Positions 21,953-31,008 of a DNA stretch of 40,314 nucleotides are shown here, in pieces (positions within the stretch are counted from its first letter, which is position 1; every line of letters starts with the position of its first letter). The notes under the pieces are model-generated. The model saw nothing but the letters and a program-made list of their open reading frames with translations. It ran no database searches and was not told where the DNA came from. Source of the DNA: Myxococcota bacterium. GTDB lineage: Bacteria; Myxococcota_A; UBA9160; UBA6930. The position numbers were made by a program, and so were the translations under genes. The stretch is taken from contig JANQFK010000090.1 in the NCBI GenBank assembly GCA_028277885.1, positions 1 through 40,314 on the forward strand, in the 5' to 3' direction.

Positions 21953-22633
21953 CTACCACTCGTTCAGGTGGACCACGTCCTCCATGGGCTTGCGACGCGC
22001 GGGCTTGAAGTCCGTGCCGATCGTCCAGGCGAGGGGCACAAGGGCCACCTGGGTGATCTCGTCGTAGGGGATGCCGAGCAGGTCCGCCGCCTCCTTCTCG
22101 TGCATCAGGTGGAGGGTGGTCCAGGCGGTGCCGAGGCCGCGGGAACGCGCGGCCAGCATGAAGCTCCAGACCGCGGGCAGGATCGAGCCGTAGAGGCTTG
22201 CCTGGGCGAGCACCGCGCCGGGGCCCTGGACCTGGTCGAGCCGGCCCGCGACGCAGGGGATCAGGTGGACCGGGACCCTCTCGAGGTTCTCCGCGAGGTG
22301 CTCGGCGGAGCTCACCACCCGGGTCATCTGCGCCGCGTAGGCGGGGTCCGCGGCCTCGCTCTCGGCGCGGTGCGCCGAGACCGGCATGTCGCGGTAGACC
22401 GCGAAGGCCTTGCGGTAGAGCTCGGCCAGTGCGCGCCGCTTCTCCGCCTGGGTGACCAGCACGAAGTGCCAGCCCTGGGCGTTCGAGCCCGTCGGCGCCT
22501 GGAGCGCGAGGGAGAGGCACTCGCGGACCGCCTCCATGGGGACGGGCCGCTCGAGGTCGAGGCGCTTGCGCACCGCGCGGGTGGTGGAGAGGAGCTCGTC
22601 GGGAGACAGGTCGAGGAGCGGGGTCGTGGACAT
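21953..22633 (-). CDS. Nitroreductase family flavoprotein
   Basis: This 226-residue FMN-dependent oxidoreductase starts with the family pattern TTRAVRKRLDLERPVP and LALQAPTGSNAQGWHFVLVT, which forms the FMN-phosphate site. Further on it has SILPAVWSFMLAARSRGLGTAWTTLH and LLGIPYDEITQVALVPLAWTIG, the usual second flavin segment and nicotinamide region. It ends RRKPMEDVVHLNEW, common in the uncharacterised nitroreductases near actinobacterial and proteobacterial catabolic genes. The substrate is unknown. A TAGGAT hexamer ends 7 nt before ATG 22633. It is divergent from the cyclase gene (35 nt between starts). Confidence 0.92.
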   Translation of the reverse strand: MSTTPLLDLSPDELLSTTRAVRKRLDLERPVPMEAVRECLSLALQAPTGSNAQGWHFVLVTQAEKRRALAELYRKAFAVYRDMPVSAHRAESEAADPAYAAQMTRVVSSAEHLAENLERVPVHLIPCVAGRLDQVQGPGAVLAQASLYGSILPAVWSFMLAARSRGLGTAWTTLHLMHEKEAADLLGIPYDEITQVALVPLAWTIGTDFKPARRKPMEDVVHLNEW

Positions 22634-22639
22634 GGGCGG

Positions 22640-22646
22640 TATCCTA
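22640..22646. promoter_or_regulatory. Shared divergent -10 sequence TATCCTA
   Basis: The 35-nt gap between two divergent starts contains TATCCTA. Read on plus it gives TATCCT (22640-22645), 23 nt before GTG 22669. Read on minus it gives TAGGAT (22646-22641), 7 nt before ATG 22633. One site could therefore serve as the -10 in both directions. The plus-strand message would have a short leader with GGGAGGGG as ribosome binding site; the minus one would be leaderless. Confidence 0.4.
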
Positions 22647-22668
22647 CAACGCGGGAGGGGGAACGCCC

Positions 22669-25600
22669 GTGCCGTGCCCGCGCTGCCAGCACGAGAGTCC
22701 GTCCGGTGCCCGCTTCTGCGGGGCGTGCGGAGCCCCCCTGGAGTCGAGCCGGGTGTGCCCGGGCTGCACCACCCCGAACCCGCCCGAGCACCGCTTCTGT
22801 CACGCCTGCGGCACGGCGCTCGGCGAGCCGCCCGCCGCGCCGCCGCCCGCCGAGGAGCCGCCCCGTGATCCGCGGGCCTACACGCCGCGCCACCTGGCCG
22901 AGCGCATCCTCGTCTCCAAGAGCGCCCTCGAGGGCGAGCGTCGGCGCGTCACCGTGGTCTTCATGGACGTGGCGGGCTTCACGCCGCTCTCGGAGAAGCT
23001 GGACCCGGAGGCCATGCACGCGCTGATGGACCGCTGCTTCCGGGTCATCCTCGAGCACGTCCACCACTACGAGGGCACCGTCAACCAGTTCACCGGCGAC
23101 GGCGTGATGGCGCTCTTCGGCGCGCCCGTCGCCCTCGAGGACGCGCCGCGCCGCGCCGTGGCCGCGGCGCTGCGGGTGCAGGAGGCCCTCGGGCCGCTGC
23201 GTGACGAGGTGCGCGAGCGGCTCGGCGCCGAGTTCCGGCTGCGGGTCGGCATCCACACCGGCCTCGTGGTGGTGGGCCGGATCGGCGACGACCTGCGCAT
23301 GGACTACACCGCGGTGGGTGACACCACGAACCTCGCCGCGCGCCTCCAGCAGATGGCGGCGCCCGGCAGCGTGTGGATCTCCGAGGCCACCGCCCACCTG
23401 GTCTCGCCCTACTTCGAGCTGCGCGACCTCGGCGAGCGGAGCGTCAAGGGGCGCGAGGAGGCGGTGCACGCCTGGCAGGCCCTGGCCGCGCGTCCCGTCG
23501 TGGACCGGGTCGAGGCGGCCGCGGATCCGGACACCGGCGCCGGGCTCACGCCCTACGTGGGGCGCGAGCGCGAGCTCGAAGGGCTGCTCGCCGCCTTCGA
23601 GAGCGCCGGCCGGGGCCAGGGGCGCGTGGTGTTCCTGGTGGGCGAGGCCGGGATCGGCAAGTCGCGCCTGCTCCACGAGTTCCGCCGCCGGCTCGGCCCG
23701 GCTCCCCACTCCTGGTTCGAAGGGCGCTGCGCCTCCTACGGACGCAGCACCGCCTACGGCCCCATCGTGGACGGCCTGCGCCGGCTCTTCGGCATCGAGG
23801 ACCGCGACGACGACGCCTCCGCGCTGGCCCGCATCGACGCCGTCGAGGAGCGGCTCGGCGGCGAGCTCGCCTGGACGCTGCCCTTCCTGCGCGGCCTGCT
23901 CTCGCTGCCCGTGGGCGACGCCGCCATGCAGCTCCGGCTCGACGCCATGGACGCCGGCACCCGGCGCAGCGAGACCCTGCGCGCCCTCCAGGCGCGCTTC
24001 CTGCGCCTCGCCGAGCGCGCGCCCCTGGTGGTGGTGATCGAGGACCTGCACTGGATCGACGCCGCCTCCGAGGAGGTGCTGACCTTCCTCGCGGAGTCGG
24101 TTCCCACCTCGCGGGTGCTGCTGGTGCTGACCCACCGCCCCGGCTACCGGCACCCCTTCGGCGACCGCAGCTTCCAGGAGCGGATCAGCCTCCAGGCGCT
24201 CTCGGTGGACGAGATGGCCCGCATGGCGAGCGGTGTGCTGGCCTCGGCGGAGCTTCCCGAGGAGCTCCAGGCGCTGCTCGCCGCGAAGGCCGAGGGCAAT
24301 CCCTTCTTCCTCGAGGAGGTGACCTGCGCGCTGCGCGAGGAGGGGGTGCTCTCGGTGGAGGACGGTCGCGCGGTCCTCGATCGGGCGGCGGCGCGGATCG
24401 AGATCCCGGACCGCGTCCAGGACGTGCTGATGGCCCGCCTCGACCGGCTCCCGGAGCAGCCCCGGCGCGCGATCCAGGTCGCCTCGGTGATCGGGCGGGA
24501 GTTCGCGCTGCGCCTGCTCCAGCGCATCCACGAGGTGGGCGCGGAGATGCAGCCCATCGTCGAGGAGCTGCGCGCCCTGGAGCTCATCTACGAGAAGGCC
24601 GCGCACCCCGAGCTCGCCTACATGTTCAAGCACGCCCTCACCCACGACGTGGCCTACGAGAGCGTGCTCGTGGAGCGCCGCAAGGCGCTCCACCGGGTGG
24701 TGGGCGGCGCCATCGAGGAGCTCTACCGGGACCGCCTCGCCGAGCACTACGAGGCCCTGGCGCACCACTTCGGCGAGGGCGAGGACTGGGAGCGGGCGCT
24801 GCTCTACCACGAGCAGGCGGCGGAGAAGGCCGCCCGGGGCTACGCGAACCACGCCGTGGTGGACCACTGTCGCCAGGCCCTCGCCATCGCCGAGCGCCTC
24901 GCCGCCGCGGGCGACGCCGCGCCCGCTCCGCGCCTGCGCGCGCTGGCCGAGCGCCTGGCCCGGGCCCACATGTCGCTCAGCGAGTTCGCCGCCTCGGGGG
25001 AGGCGCAGCTGCGCGCCGCGGGCTGGGCGGCCGGCGCCTCCGAGCGCGCCGCCTCGCTGAGCCGCGCCGCCTACGCGCTCCACTGGGCCCACGACTACGA
25101 GGGCTCGCGCCGCGCGTCCGTCGAGGCCCGGGAGCTGGCGCGGGAGCACGCCCTCGGGCCCGAGGAGGGCCGCGCCCTCATGGTGCGCTCGTTCTCGCTG
25201 ATGACGACCGAGGGCATGGCGGCCTACCAGGAGAGCGGCGTCGAGCGGATCCTCGAGCTCACCACCGGCGACGACGACGAGCTCGCCGCCTTCACGCTGC
25301 ACCACGTGGGCGAGGCCGCCGAGTGGCGCGGGGAGTTCCGCCGGGCGATCGACTACCAGGAGCGCGCGCTCGCCATCGCGAAGCGCGAGCGCGTTCCCGA
25401 CCTGCTCATCATGTGCCGCTGGTTCATCGGCAAGGCGAGCTGCTGCCTGGGCGCCTACGGTCGGGCCCTCGAGGTGCTCGAGGAGGCGGTCGACCTCTCG
25501 GACCGCATGGGCGACCGCGCCTGGAAGACCCGGCTGCTCAACACCCTCGGCTGGTGCCTCGCCGAGGTCGGCGACCCCGAGGCGGCGCTCGATTGCAACC

Positions 25601-26232
25601 GCCGCTCCACGGCGCTGGCCGAGGAGATGGTGAAGCTCGACCTCGTGCCCGGCGCGCCCGAGCTCTACGGCAACGCCGCGGTGAACCTGGCCCTGAACGA
25701 GCTCGACCTCGACGAGGTCCCGCTGGCCTGGGACCGCCTCCAGGCGGTGCTCGCCAGCCTCGAGGCCTCGGACGACCCGTGGATGCGCTGGCGCTACGCC
25801 ATGCACGTGTCCGACGGCCTGGCCCGGGCCGAGCTCGCCCGCGGCAACCCCGACGCCGCGCTGGCGTGGCTCGACCGGGAGGCCGAGGACGCCCGCCTCC
25901 AGCACGCCCCCAAGGTCGAGGCGCGCGCCCTCGAGCTGCGGGGGCGCGCGCTGCTGCGCATGGACCTGCGGCTCGACGCCGCCGAGGCCCTCGCCGGAGC
26001 GGCCGCGCGGGCCGCGGAGATCGGCTACCCGCCCGTGCAGTGGCGCGCCCGTGCGCTCCTCGCGGAGCTGGCGCGCCGCGAGGGCGACGCCAGCGCGGCG
26101 CAGCAGCACGCTGCCGAGGCCACCCACCTGGTGCGAAAGCACGCGCGAAGCCTGGAGGCACCCCGCCTGCGCCGGCGCCTCGAGGGGCTCGCGACGCTCC
26201 TCGCCGAGGACCCGCTGGGCGCGCTCAGCTGA
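22669..26232 (+). CDS. Double zinc ribbon / class III nucleotide cyclase / AAA ATPase / TPR protein
   Basis: This 1187-residue multidomain signalling protein opens with two zinc ribbons (CPRCQHE..FCGACG and CPGCTTP..FCHACG, residues 3-48). A class III cyclase domain follows (about 85-260), with metal-binding VVFMDVAGF and FTGDGVMALFG, and catalytic DYTAVGDTTNLAARLQ. The position of the usual substrate-binding Lys appears to be Gln (VNQFTGDG), as in many relatives with this architecture. An AAA-type ATPase comes next, with Walker A GEAGIGKSRLL (about 325) and Walker B VVVIEDLHWID. The last 500 residues are helical TPR-like repeats. No membrane segment is seen. It probably makes cAMP or cGMP under ATPase/TPR control; the ligand is unknown. 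GTG 22669 has GGGAGGGG upstream. Confidence 0.9.
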   Translation: MPCPRCQHESPSGARFCGACGAPLESSRVCPGCTTPNPPEHRFCHACGTALGEPPAAPPPAEEPPRDPRAYTPRHLAERILVSKSALEGERRRVTVVFMDVAGFTPLSEKLDPEAMHALMDRCFRVILEHVHHYEGTVNQFTGDGVMALFGAPVALEDAPRRAVAAALRVQEALGPLRDEVRERLGAEFRLRVGIHTGLVVVGRIGDDLRMDYTAVGDTTNLAARLQQMAAPGSVWISEATAHLVSPYFELRDLGERSVKGREEAVHAWQALAARPVVDRVEAAADPDTGAGLTPYVGRERELEGLLAAFESAGRGQGRVVFLVGEAGIGKSRLLHEFRRRLGPAPHSWFEGRCASYGRSTAYGPIVDGLRRLFGIEDRDDDASALARIDAVEERLGGELAWTLPFLRGLLSLPVGDAAMQLRLDAMDAGTRRSETLRALQARFLRLAERAPLVVVIEDLHWIDAASEEVLTFLAESVPTSRVLLVLTHRPGYRHPFGDRSFQERISLQALSVDEMARMASGVLASAELPEELQALLAAKAEGNPFFLEEVTCALREEGVLSVEDGRAVLDRAAARIEIPDRVQDVLMARLDRLPEQPRRAIQVASVIGREFALRLLQRIHEVGAEMQPIVEELRALELIYEKAAHPELAYMFKHALTHDVAYESVLVERRKALHRVVGGAIEELYRDRLAEHYEALAHHFGEGEDWERALLYHEQAAEKAARGYANHAVVDHCRQALAIAERLAAAGDAAPAPRLRALAERLARAHMSLSEFAASGEAQLRAAGWAAGASERAASLSRAAYALHWAHDYEGSRRASVEARELAREHALGPEEGRALMVRSFSLMTTEGMAAYQESGVERILELTTGDDDELAAFTLHHVGEAAEWRGEFRRAIDYQERALAIAKRERVPDLLIMCRWFIGKASCCLGAYGRALEVLEEAVDLSDRMGDRAWKTRLLNTLGWCLAEVGDPEAALDCNRRSTALAEEMVKLDLVPGAPELYGNAAVNLALNELDLDEVPLAWDRLQAVLASLEASDDPWMRWRYAMHVSDGLARAELARGNPDAALAWLDREAEDARLQHAPKVEARALELRGRALLRMDLRLDAAEALAGAAARAAEIGYPPVQWRARALLAELARREGDASAAQQHAAEATHLVRKHARSLEAPRLRRRLEGLATLLAEDPLGALS

Positions 26233-27511
26233 GCGCCGGCTCGGCCGACGTCTCCGGGGTCGCGGTGCGCCGCTCGCTCTCCAGGTGGGCGAGGAAGCGC
26301 TGGATGCCCTGGCGCGTGAGCAGGCTGCGCAGCGACGGGAACAGCTCGAAGGCGTGCTGGGCGCCGGGGATCTCGGCGTAGACCACCGGGGCCCGGGAGG
26401 TGCGCCGCAGGGCGTCCACGAAGGCGCGGGCCTCGCCCACGGGCACCAGGGTGTCGGACTCGCCGTGCACCACGAAGAAGGGCGGGGCGTCCTCGCGGAC
26501 GCGGTGCACCGGCGACGCCTGCTCGAAGGGGACGGGGTCGTCCTCGTAGCGCGCCTTCATGACGTGGCGCTCCAGGAAGGGCGTGATGTCCTCGTGGCGC
26601 CAGTCCGCCTCGTGGGGGGTGAAGTCGTAGACGCCGTAGATCGGAACGCAGCCCTGGACGCTCGTGTCCGCTCCCTCGAAGCCCGGCTGGAGCTCCGGAT
26701 CGTTCGCGGTGAGGGCCAGCATGGCGGCGAGGTGGCCCCCCGCCGAGCCGCCGGTCACCACCACGAAGTCCGGGTCGCAGCCGTAGCCGGGGCCCTCCTT
26801 GCGCACCCACTCGAGCCCGCGCTTCAGGTCGACGAGGTGCTCGGGGAAGGTGGCATGGGGCGAGAGGCGGTAGTTCACGTTCACGCAGAGCCAGCCCTTC
26901 GAGGCCATGTGGTTCATCAGCGGGATGCCCTGGGTGTCCTTGGTGCCGATCACCCAGCCGCCGCCGTGCACGTAGAAGAGCACCGGCCGCTTCTCGTCCC
27001 CGAGGTCGCGGCGCCGGTAGACGTCGAGCTTCAGGTCGATGGCGCCGGCGCGCGCGAAGCGCACGTTGCGGATGCTCTCGACCTCGGGGTAGCGCCAGCC
27101 GACGGGGAAGGGCACCGCGATGGCGAGCCAGTCCACGCCGCGATCGAGGGAGCGGCGCAGCTCCGGCAGCAGGCGGCTCTCGTAGTCGACACCCAGCCCC
27201 TCGGTCAGGGCCGCCTCGACCACGTCGCGGACCCGGAAGCCGCGGGCGTAGTGCAGGCCCAGGAACGTCCAGGAGACCGCGGTCACGACGAGGCCGAGCT
27301 TCCCGGCGGGGCTCTCCAGTGCGCCCGCGGCCACGAACCCGACGGTGGCGACGCCCTGCCAGAGCACGTGGTGGATGGCGAGCTCGGCCTCCAGCCAGCC
27401 CACGAAGAAGCTCACGAAGCCGAGGCGCGCGTTGGCGAAGGTCGGCCGGTAGACGTTCGCAACCAGCGCGGCGCCGATCAGGGTCACGAACAGGAAGAGC
27501 CAGCCCGCCAT
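26225..27511 (-). CDS. Membrane-anchored alpha/beta hydrolase (HSL-type esterase)
   Basis: This 428-residue protein has three hydrophobic N-terminal segments (about 3-18, 46-63, 71-86), so the enzyme domain is tethered to the membrane. The hydrolase has the oxyanion motif FYVHGGGWVIG, the nucleophile in VTGGSAGGHLAAM, an acid in VHGESDTLVP and the His in GAQHAFELF. This is the hormone-sensitive-lipase/BD-FAE-like group acting on short acyl esters. TAGGAGG precedes the ATG. Its 3' end overlaps the 3' end of the cyclase gene by 8 nt (convergent). The natural substrate cannot be read from sequence. Confidence 0.9.
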   Translation of the reverse strand: MAGWLFLFVTLIGAALVANVYRPTFANARLGFVSFFVGWLEAELAIHHVLWQGVATVGFVAAGALESPAGKLGLVVTAVSWTFLGLHYARGFRVRDVVEAALTEGLGVDYESRLLPELRRSLDRGVDWLAIAVPFPVGWRYPEVESIRNVRFARAGAIDLKLDVYRRRDLGDEKRPVLFYVHGGGWVIGTKDTQGIPLMNHMASKGWLCVNVNYRLSPHATFPEHLVDLKRGLEWVRKEGPGYGCDPDFVVVTGGSAGGHLAAMLALTANDPELQPGFEGADTSVQGCVPIYGVYDFTPHEADWRHEDITPFLERHVMKARYEDDPVPFEQASPVHRVREDAPPFFVVHGESDTLVPVGEARAFVDALRRTSRAPVVYAEIPGAQHAFELFPSLRSLLTRQGIQRFLAHLESERRTATPETSAEPALS

Positions 27512-27661
27512 CGGGTCCTCCTACCTCTCGCCGAGGGCCGCGTCGGCCGTCCCGGCGGGAACACAGCGTAGCGGAGGCGGACTGGCGCCGGGGGTGGTCT
27601 CGGATACGCTCCGGGGGCCCCGAGGAGCTCGCGGACCTCCAGGGCGAGGGGGAGCCTGCCT

Positions 27662-27716
27662 TGGTCCGATCCGAGATCCGACCCGAGACCCGGCCCGACA
27701 CCGAGATCCGATCCGA
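27662..27716 (+). repeat. Degenerate 12-bp tandem microrepeat upstream of the acyltransferase
   Basis: Consecutive units TCCGATCCGAGA, TCCGACCCGAGA and CCCGGCCCGACA, then CCGAGATCCGA and TCCGAGACGG, fill the end of the 217-nt gap 27512-27728. The period is about 12 bp. The frame of the next gene stays open through it and would encode an Arg-Asp-Pro repeat. I favour non-coding because family homology starts later. The rest of the gap shows nothing else. Confidence 0.5.
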
Positions 27717-27728
27717 GACGGCTCCGAC

Positions 27729-28319
27729 GTGCGCCTGAGCGAGCGACTGGCCCGGGCCTTCCTGCGCGTCACGGGCTGGCGCTGCCACGGCGAGGCGCCC
27801 TCGCGGCGCTGCGTCATCATCGCGGCGCCCCACACCTCGAACTGGGACCTGCTCTGGATGCTGGCCTTCGGCTGGTCCTTCGGCCTGCGGCCGCGCTTCA
27901 TGATGAAGCACACCGTGTTCGTGGGGCCCGCGGGCTGGCTGTTCCGCCGGCTGGGCGGCATCGCGATCGACCGGCGCCGCACCGGCGGCGTGGTGAAGCA
28001 GATGGGCACCGAGTTCGCGGGGGCGGAGCAGCTGCACCTGGTGATCCCGCCCGAGGGGACCCGGGGCCGGCGCGACTACTGGAAGTCCGGCTTCTACCAC
28101 ATCGCTCGCGAGGCCCGGGTGCCGGTCTCGCTCACCTTCCTGGACTACGGACGCCGCGAGGCGGGCTTCGGCCCCGAGATCGAGCTGACCGGCGACATGA
28201 CGAGCGACATGGACCGCATCCGAGCCTTCTACGCCGACAAGCGCGGCCTGCGCCCGGAGAACTTCGGTCCGATCCGCCTCCTCGAGGAGGACGAGCTCAC
28301 CAGGGCCGCCCAGGGCTGA
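27729..28319 (+). CDS. PlsC-like 1-acyl-glycerol-phosphate acyltransferase family protein
   Basis: This 196-residue acyltransferase has the four PlsC blocks: the catalytic HTSNWD (HX4D) after VIIAAP, FMMKHTVFVGP, GGIAIDRRRTGG, and the phosphate-binding PPEGTRGRRDYWKSGFYHIA. It ends with VSLTFLDYGRREAGFGPEIELTG. Short PlsC proteins of this kind act on lysophospholipids or other acyl acceptors at the inner membrane; the acceptor is unknown. GTG 27729 is chosen because homology starts there (RLSERLARAFLRVTGWR). GTG 27594 would add 45 residues rich in Arg, Gly and Pro, including the Arg-Asp-Pro repeat. The lipase-like gene follows after 37 nt. Confidence 0.85.
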   Translation: MRLSERLARAFLRVTGWRCHGEAPSRRCVIIAAPHTSNWDLLWMLAFGWSFGLRPRFMMKHTVFVGPAGWLFRRLGGIAIDRRRTGGVVKQMGTEFAGAEQLHLVIPPEGTRGRRDYWKSGFYHIAREARVPVSLTFLDYGRREAGFGPEIELTGDMTSDMDRIRAFYADKRGLRPENFGPIRLLEEDELTRAAQG

Positions 28320-28356
28320 GGTAGAATCCCGCTTCGGGGGACGACCGAGGTCGACC

Positions 28357-30918
28357 ATGCGGCGTTGCCGGCTGCTTGCGCTCTTCCTGCTGCTCCTCAC
28401 TGCCGGCGTGGCCCCGATGTGCGGCGATCTGGCCGGCTCCCCCTTCCGGATCGGGCTTCCCGACGCCGCCGGCCTCGTCGCCGTGGAGATCCGCCTGCCC
28501 CCGGGCACGGACCCCGCCGAGGCCGAGGTGCGCCTCGACCTGGCGGACGTGACCTCGAGCTTCGCGCCCGGCGGCGAAGGCCTGCTCGGGACGCTCCCCG
28601 AGGCCGCGCCGGGGCCCCACTCGATCTCGGTCTCCTACCCCGCGGCGGGCGGCCTCCTGCGCACCCACCGCTTCGATCGCTTCGACTCGCCCACGGCGGC
28701 GCCGGCGCTGCTCGAGGTCTCCCCGGATCTGGGCGGACTGCTGCCCCACACGGCGTGGCTTCGCCTGCGCTTCGACGGCCCGGTTCAGAGGGCCGCGATG
28801 GAGGGCTGGGGGTTCGGGATCGAGTGCGACGGGGAGCGCGTCCCGCGCGACGCGGTGCGGGCCGACGGGACGCAGACGGCGTCCGGGCCCGGCGCGCCCG
28901 ACTCCGTGGTGATCGTGAATCCCAGGCCGTCCCTGCCGGCCTCGCCCATCGAGCCCTCCTGCCGCGTGGCCTGGCGCGGCCCCGGCGGCAGCCCCGAGGA
29001 GCGCACCTTCCAGGTGGCCGGGGGCGGCGGCGGCGACCTCGCCACGGTGCTCTACGACCGCACGGACCTGTTCCAGCTCGCTCCCTTCCCCGACGACTAC
29101 TGGCTCGTCGACGACCCGAGCACGGGGACGGGCAGGCGCGTCGCCCTCGAGGTGGCGCCCTACGCCGGCTTCCCGCTGAACGCCACCGCCGACGGCATCG
29201 CGGCGTCGCTGGCGGACCGCGACGGGTTCAGCCCGATCCAGCCCGTCGTGATCCAGCTCTCCCGGCTGCTGCGCTCGACCCAGCTGCCCGCCGACGAGTT
29301 CGCCTCCCAGGACCCCTTCTCGCCGCTCGTCCTGGTGGACGTGGACCCCGCCAGTCCCGAGTTCGGCGAGCTCGTTCCCTTCAGCGCGCGCACGCGTTCG
29401 GACCCCTTCTTCCGCGACGGAACCACGGACCACACCCTCACCCTGTTCCCGGCGCGGGTGCTGCGGGACGCGGGCCGCTACGCGGTGGTGCTGAGCCGGC
29501 GGCTGCTCTCCTTCGAGGGGCCGCGCTTTCCCTTCCAGCCCTCGGCGTTCTTCGCCGCCGCCATGGCGCCGCCCCAACCCGGCGAGGCGCCCGAGGTGGC
29601 CCGCGCCCGCGCCTCGATCGAGCCCGTGCTCGGGATCCTCGAGCGGGACCTCGCGGTCCCGATCCCGCGGGAGGACGTGGCCCTGGTGCTGCCGTTCTCG
29701 ACCCGCAGCCTCTCCCACGATCCCTCGGACTGGGTCGCCGTCGCCGAGGACTACCTCGCCGGCCCGCCCCTTCCCCTCGACATCACCAGCGTCCAGCCCT
29801 CCGCCGACGGCTCGACGGCCTTCCGCGGCACCCTTGAGCTGCCCTTCTACCTGCTCGACTCCCTGCACCGCGTCAACCGGGATCCGGCGACGGGGCGGCC
29901 GATCCCGAACGGAACCGAGGCGGTGCCCTTCGTGCTCCAGCTCCCGCCCGAGGCCGCCGAGGGCCCCGTCCCGATCGTGATCTACAGCCACGGCTCGCCG
30001 GGCTCGCCCGAGGAGATCTTCTTCAACGACTTCCTGCGCGAGGCGGGCTACGCGCTGATCGGCATCCAGGACGTCTCGAACCGGCGCTTCGGCGAGAGCT
30101 CGGACGCCATCACGACCAACACCCTGGGCTCGGTGATCGCCAACCAGGCGCTTCCCCTGGCCGAGAAGCAGACCCACTTCGACCACCTCGGCCTCCAGCG
30201 CGCCATCGACTGGCTCGCCGGCCAGAGCCTGCTGCCCGTCGGCGCGCCCGACGCGGTGCCCGAGGTGGACGCGTCGCGCATCCTCTACCGCGGCATCAGC
30301 CAGGGCGCCCACAACTCCCTCGGCGTGCTCCCCTTCTCGCCGCGCATCACCGCCGCGGTGAGCGTCGTGGGCGGCGGCCGCGCCTTCGAGAACACGATCC
30401 ACCAGGTGGACTTCTTCGGCCTGCTCGGGAACATCCAGGGCCTGATCCAGGACGCGTCGCCCGCCCTCATCCTCACCGGGCTCGCGGCCCTCCAGAACGA
30501 CGCGGACCGCTACGACCCGCACTTCCGGGCGCGCCACCTCTACCGCGAGCCCCTGGCCGTCGAAGGCCAGACCGACGACACGCCGCCCAGCCTGCTCTGG
30601 ATCGAGGGCATCGGCGACAACATCGTCTCCAATACCGGCACGCGCTCGGCGGCCCGGGAGCTCGGCATCCCCCAGGTCGGCAACGTGCGCGCGCCGACCC
30701 CGATCCTCTCCCGGGTGGAGGCGCCCCTGGCGGGCAACCTCGCGCCGGGCCTCACCGCGGGACACTACCAGTACCTGCCGGCCGAGACGCCGAGCTGCGG
30801 GCTCTTCGCCGAGGGGCACTTCTGCCCCCAGGGCGGGCCCGAGGTGGACGGGCAGATCCTCCACTTCTTCGCCACGGCGTTGGAGGGCGAGGCGGAGATC
30901 CTCGATCCGCTGCCCTGA
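28357..30918 (+). CDS. Exported lipase-like alpha/beta hydrolase (bacterial virulence-factor lipase type)
   Basis: This 853-residue protein begins with a signal peptide (RRCRLLALFLLLLTAGVAP). Cys22 lies in VAPMC, a poor lipobox, so I do not call it a lipoprotein. The N-terminal 450 or so residues are beta-rich; long segments such as DLFQLAPFPDDYWLVDDPSTGTGRRV recall the N-domain of large extracellular lipases (VolA/Pla type). The hydrolase part has the oxyanion segment VIYSHGSPGSPEE (about 545) and the nucleophile elbow YRGISQGAHNSLG (about 650). A late GHYQYLP may hold the catalytic His. TAGAAT (28322-28327) is a candidate -10, with GAGG near the start. The substrate is unknown, probably lipid ester. 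Confidence 0.82.
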   Translation: MRRCRLLALFLLLLTAGVAPMCGDLAGSPFRIGLPDAAGLVAVEIRLPPGTDPAEAEVRLDLADVTSSFAPGGEGLLGTLPEAAPGPHSISVSYPAAGGLLRTHRFDRFDSPTAAPALLEVSPDLGGLLPHTAWLRLRFDGPVQRAAMEGWGFGIECDGERVPRDAVRADGTQTASGPGAPDSVVIVNPRPSLPASPIEPSCRVAWRGPGGSPEERTFQVAGGGGGDLATVLYDRTDLFQLAPFPDDYWLVDDPSTGTGRRVALEVAPYAGFPLNATADGIAASLADRDGFSPIQPVVIQLSRLLRSTQLPADEFASQDPFSPLVLVDVDPASPEFGELVPFSARTRSDPFFRDGTTDHTLTLFPARVLRDAGRYAVVLSRRLLSFEGPRFPFQPSAFFAAAMAPPQPGEAPEVARARASIEPVLGILERDLAVPIPREDVALVLPFSTRSLSHDPSDWVAVAEDYLAGPPLPLDITSVQPSADGSTAFRGTLELPFYLLDSLHRVNRDPATGRPIPNGTEAVPFVLQLPPEAAEGPVPIVIYSHGSPGSPEEIFFNDFLREAGYALIGIQDVSNRRFGESSDAITTNTLGSVIANQALPLAEKQTHFDHLGLQRAIDWLAGQSLLPVGAPDAVPEVDASRILYRGISQGAHNSLGVLPFSPRITAAVSVVGGGRAFENTIHQVDFFGLLGNIQGLIQDASPALILTGLAALQNDADRYDPHFRARHLYREPLAVEGQTDDTPPSLLWIEGIGDNIVSNTGTRSAARELGIPQVGNVRAPTPILSRVEAPLAGNLAPGLTAGHYQYLPAETPSCGLFAEGHFCPQGGPEVDGQILHFFATALEGEAEILDPLP

Positions 30919-30940
30919 GGCGCGCCGCGCCGGCGGCCCG

Positions 30941-31008
30941 CTGGCTGAGCGCGCCCTTCGGGCTCGCTTTGCGGCGGAAGCCGACCCATCCTGGGTCGGC
31001 GTCCTAGC
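30941..31008 (+). repeat. Double-hairpin element, copy C1
   Basis: C1 is nearly identical to copy A (11621-11689) read on the other strand. Hairpin I is GCGCGCCC-TTC-GGGCTCGC (30949-30967, one mismatch), the spacer is TTTGCGGCGGAA, and hairpin II is GCCGACCC-ATCCT-GGGTCGGC (30980-31000). The right boundary is CCTAGC (31003-31008), shared with C2. The left boundary has decayed to CTGGC, and the upstream gene stops 23 nt earlier at a TGA. This is the only outer boundary without CTAG. Confidence 0.85.

Noticed and set aside
22324..26142. A 1272-codon minus-strand open frame opposite the cyclase gene
   Set aside because: The plus-strand protein has clear zinc-ribbon, cyclase, AAA and TPR motifs throughout. 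The antisense frame has none.
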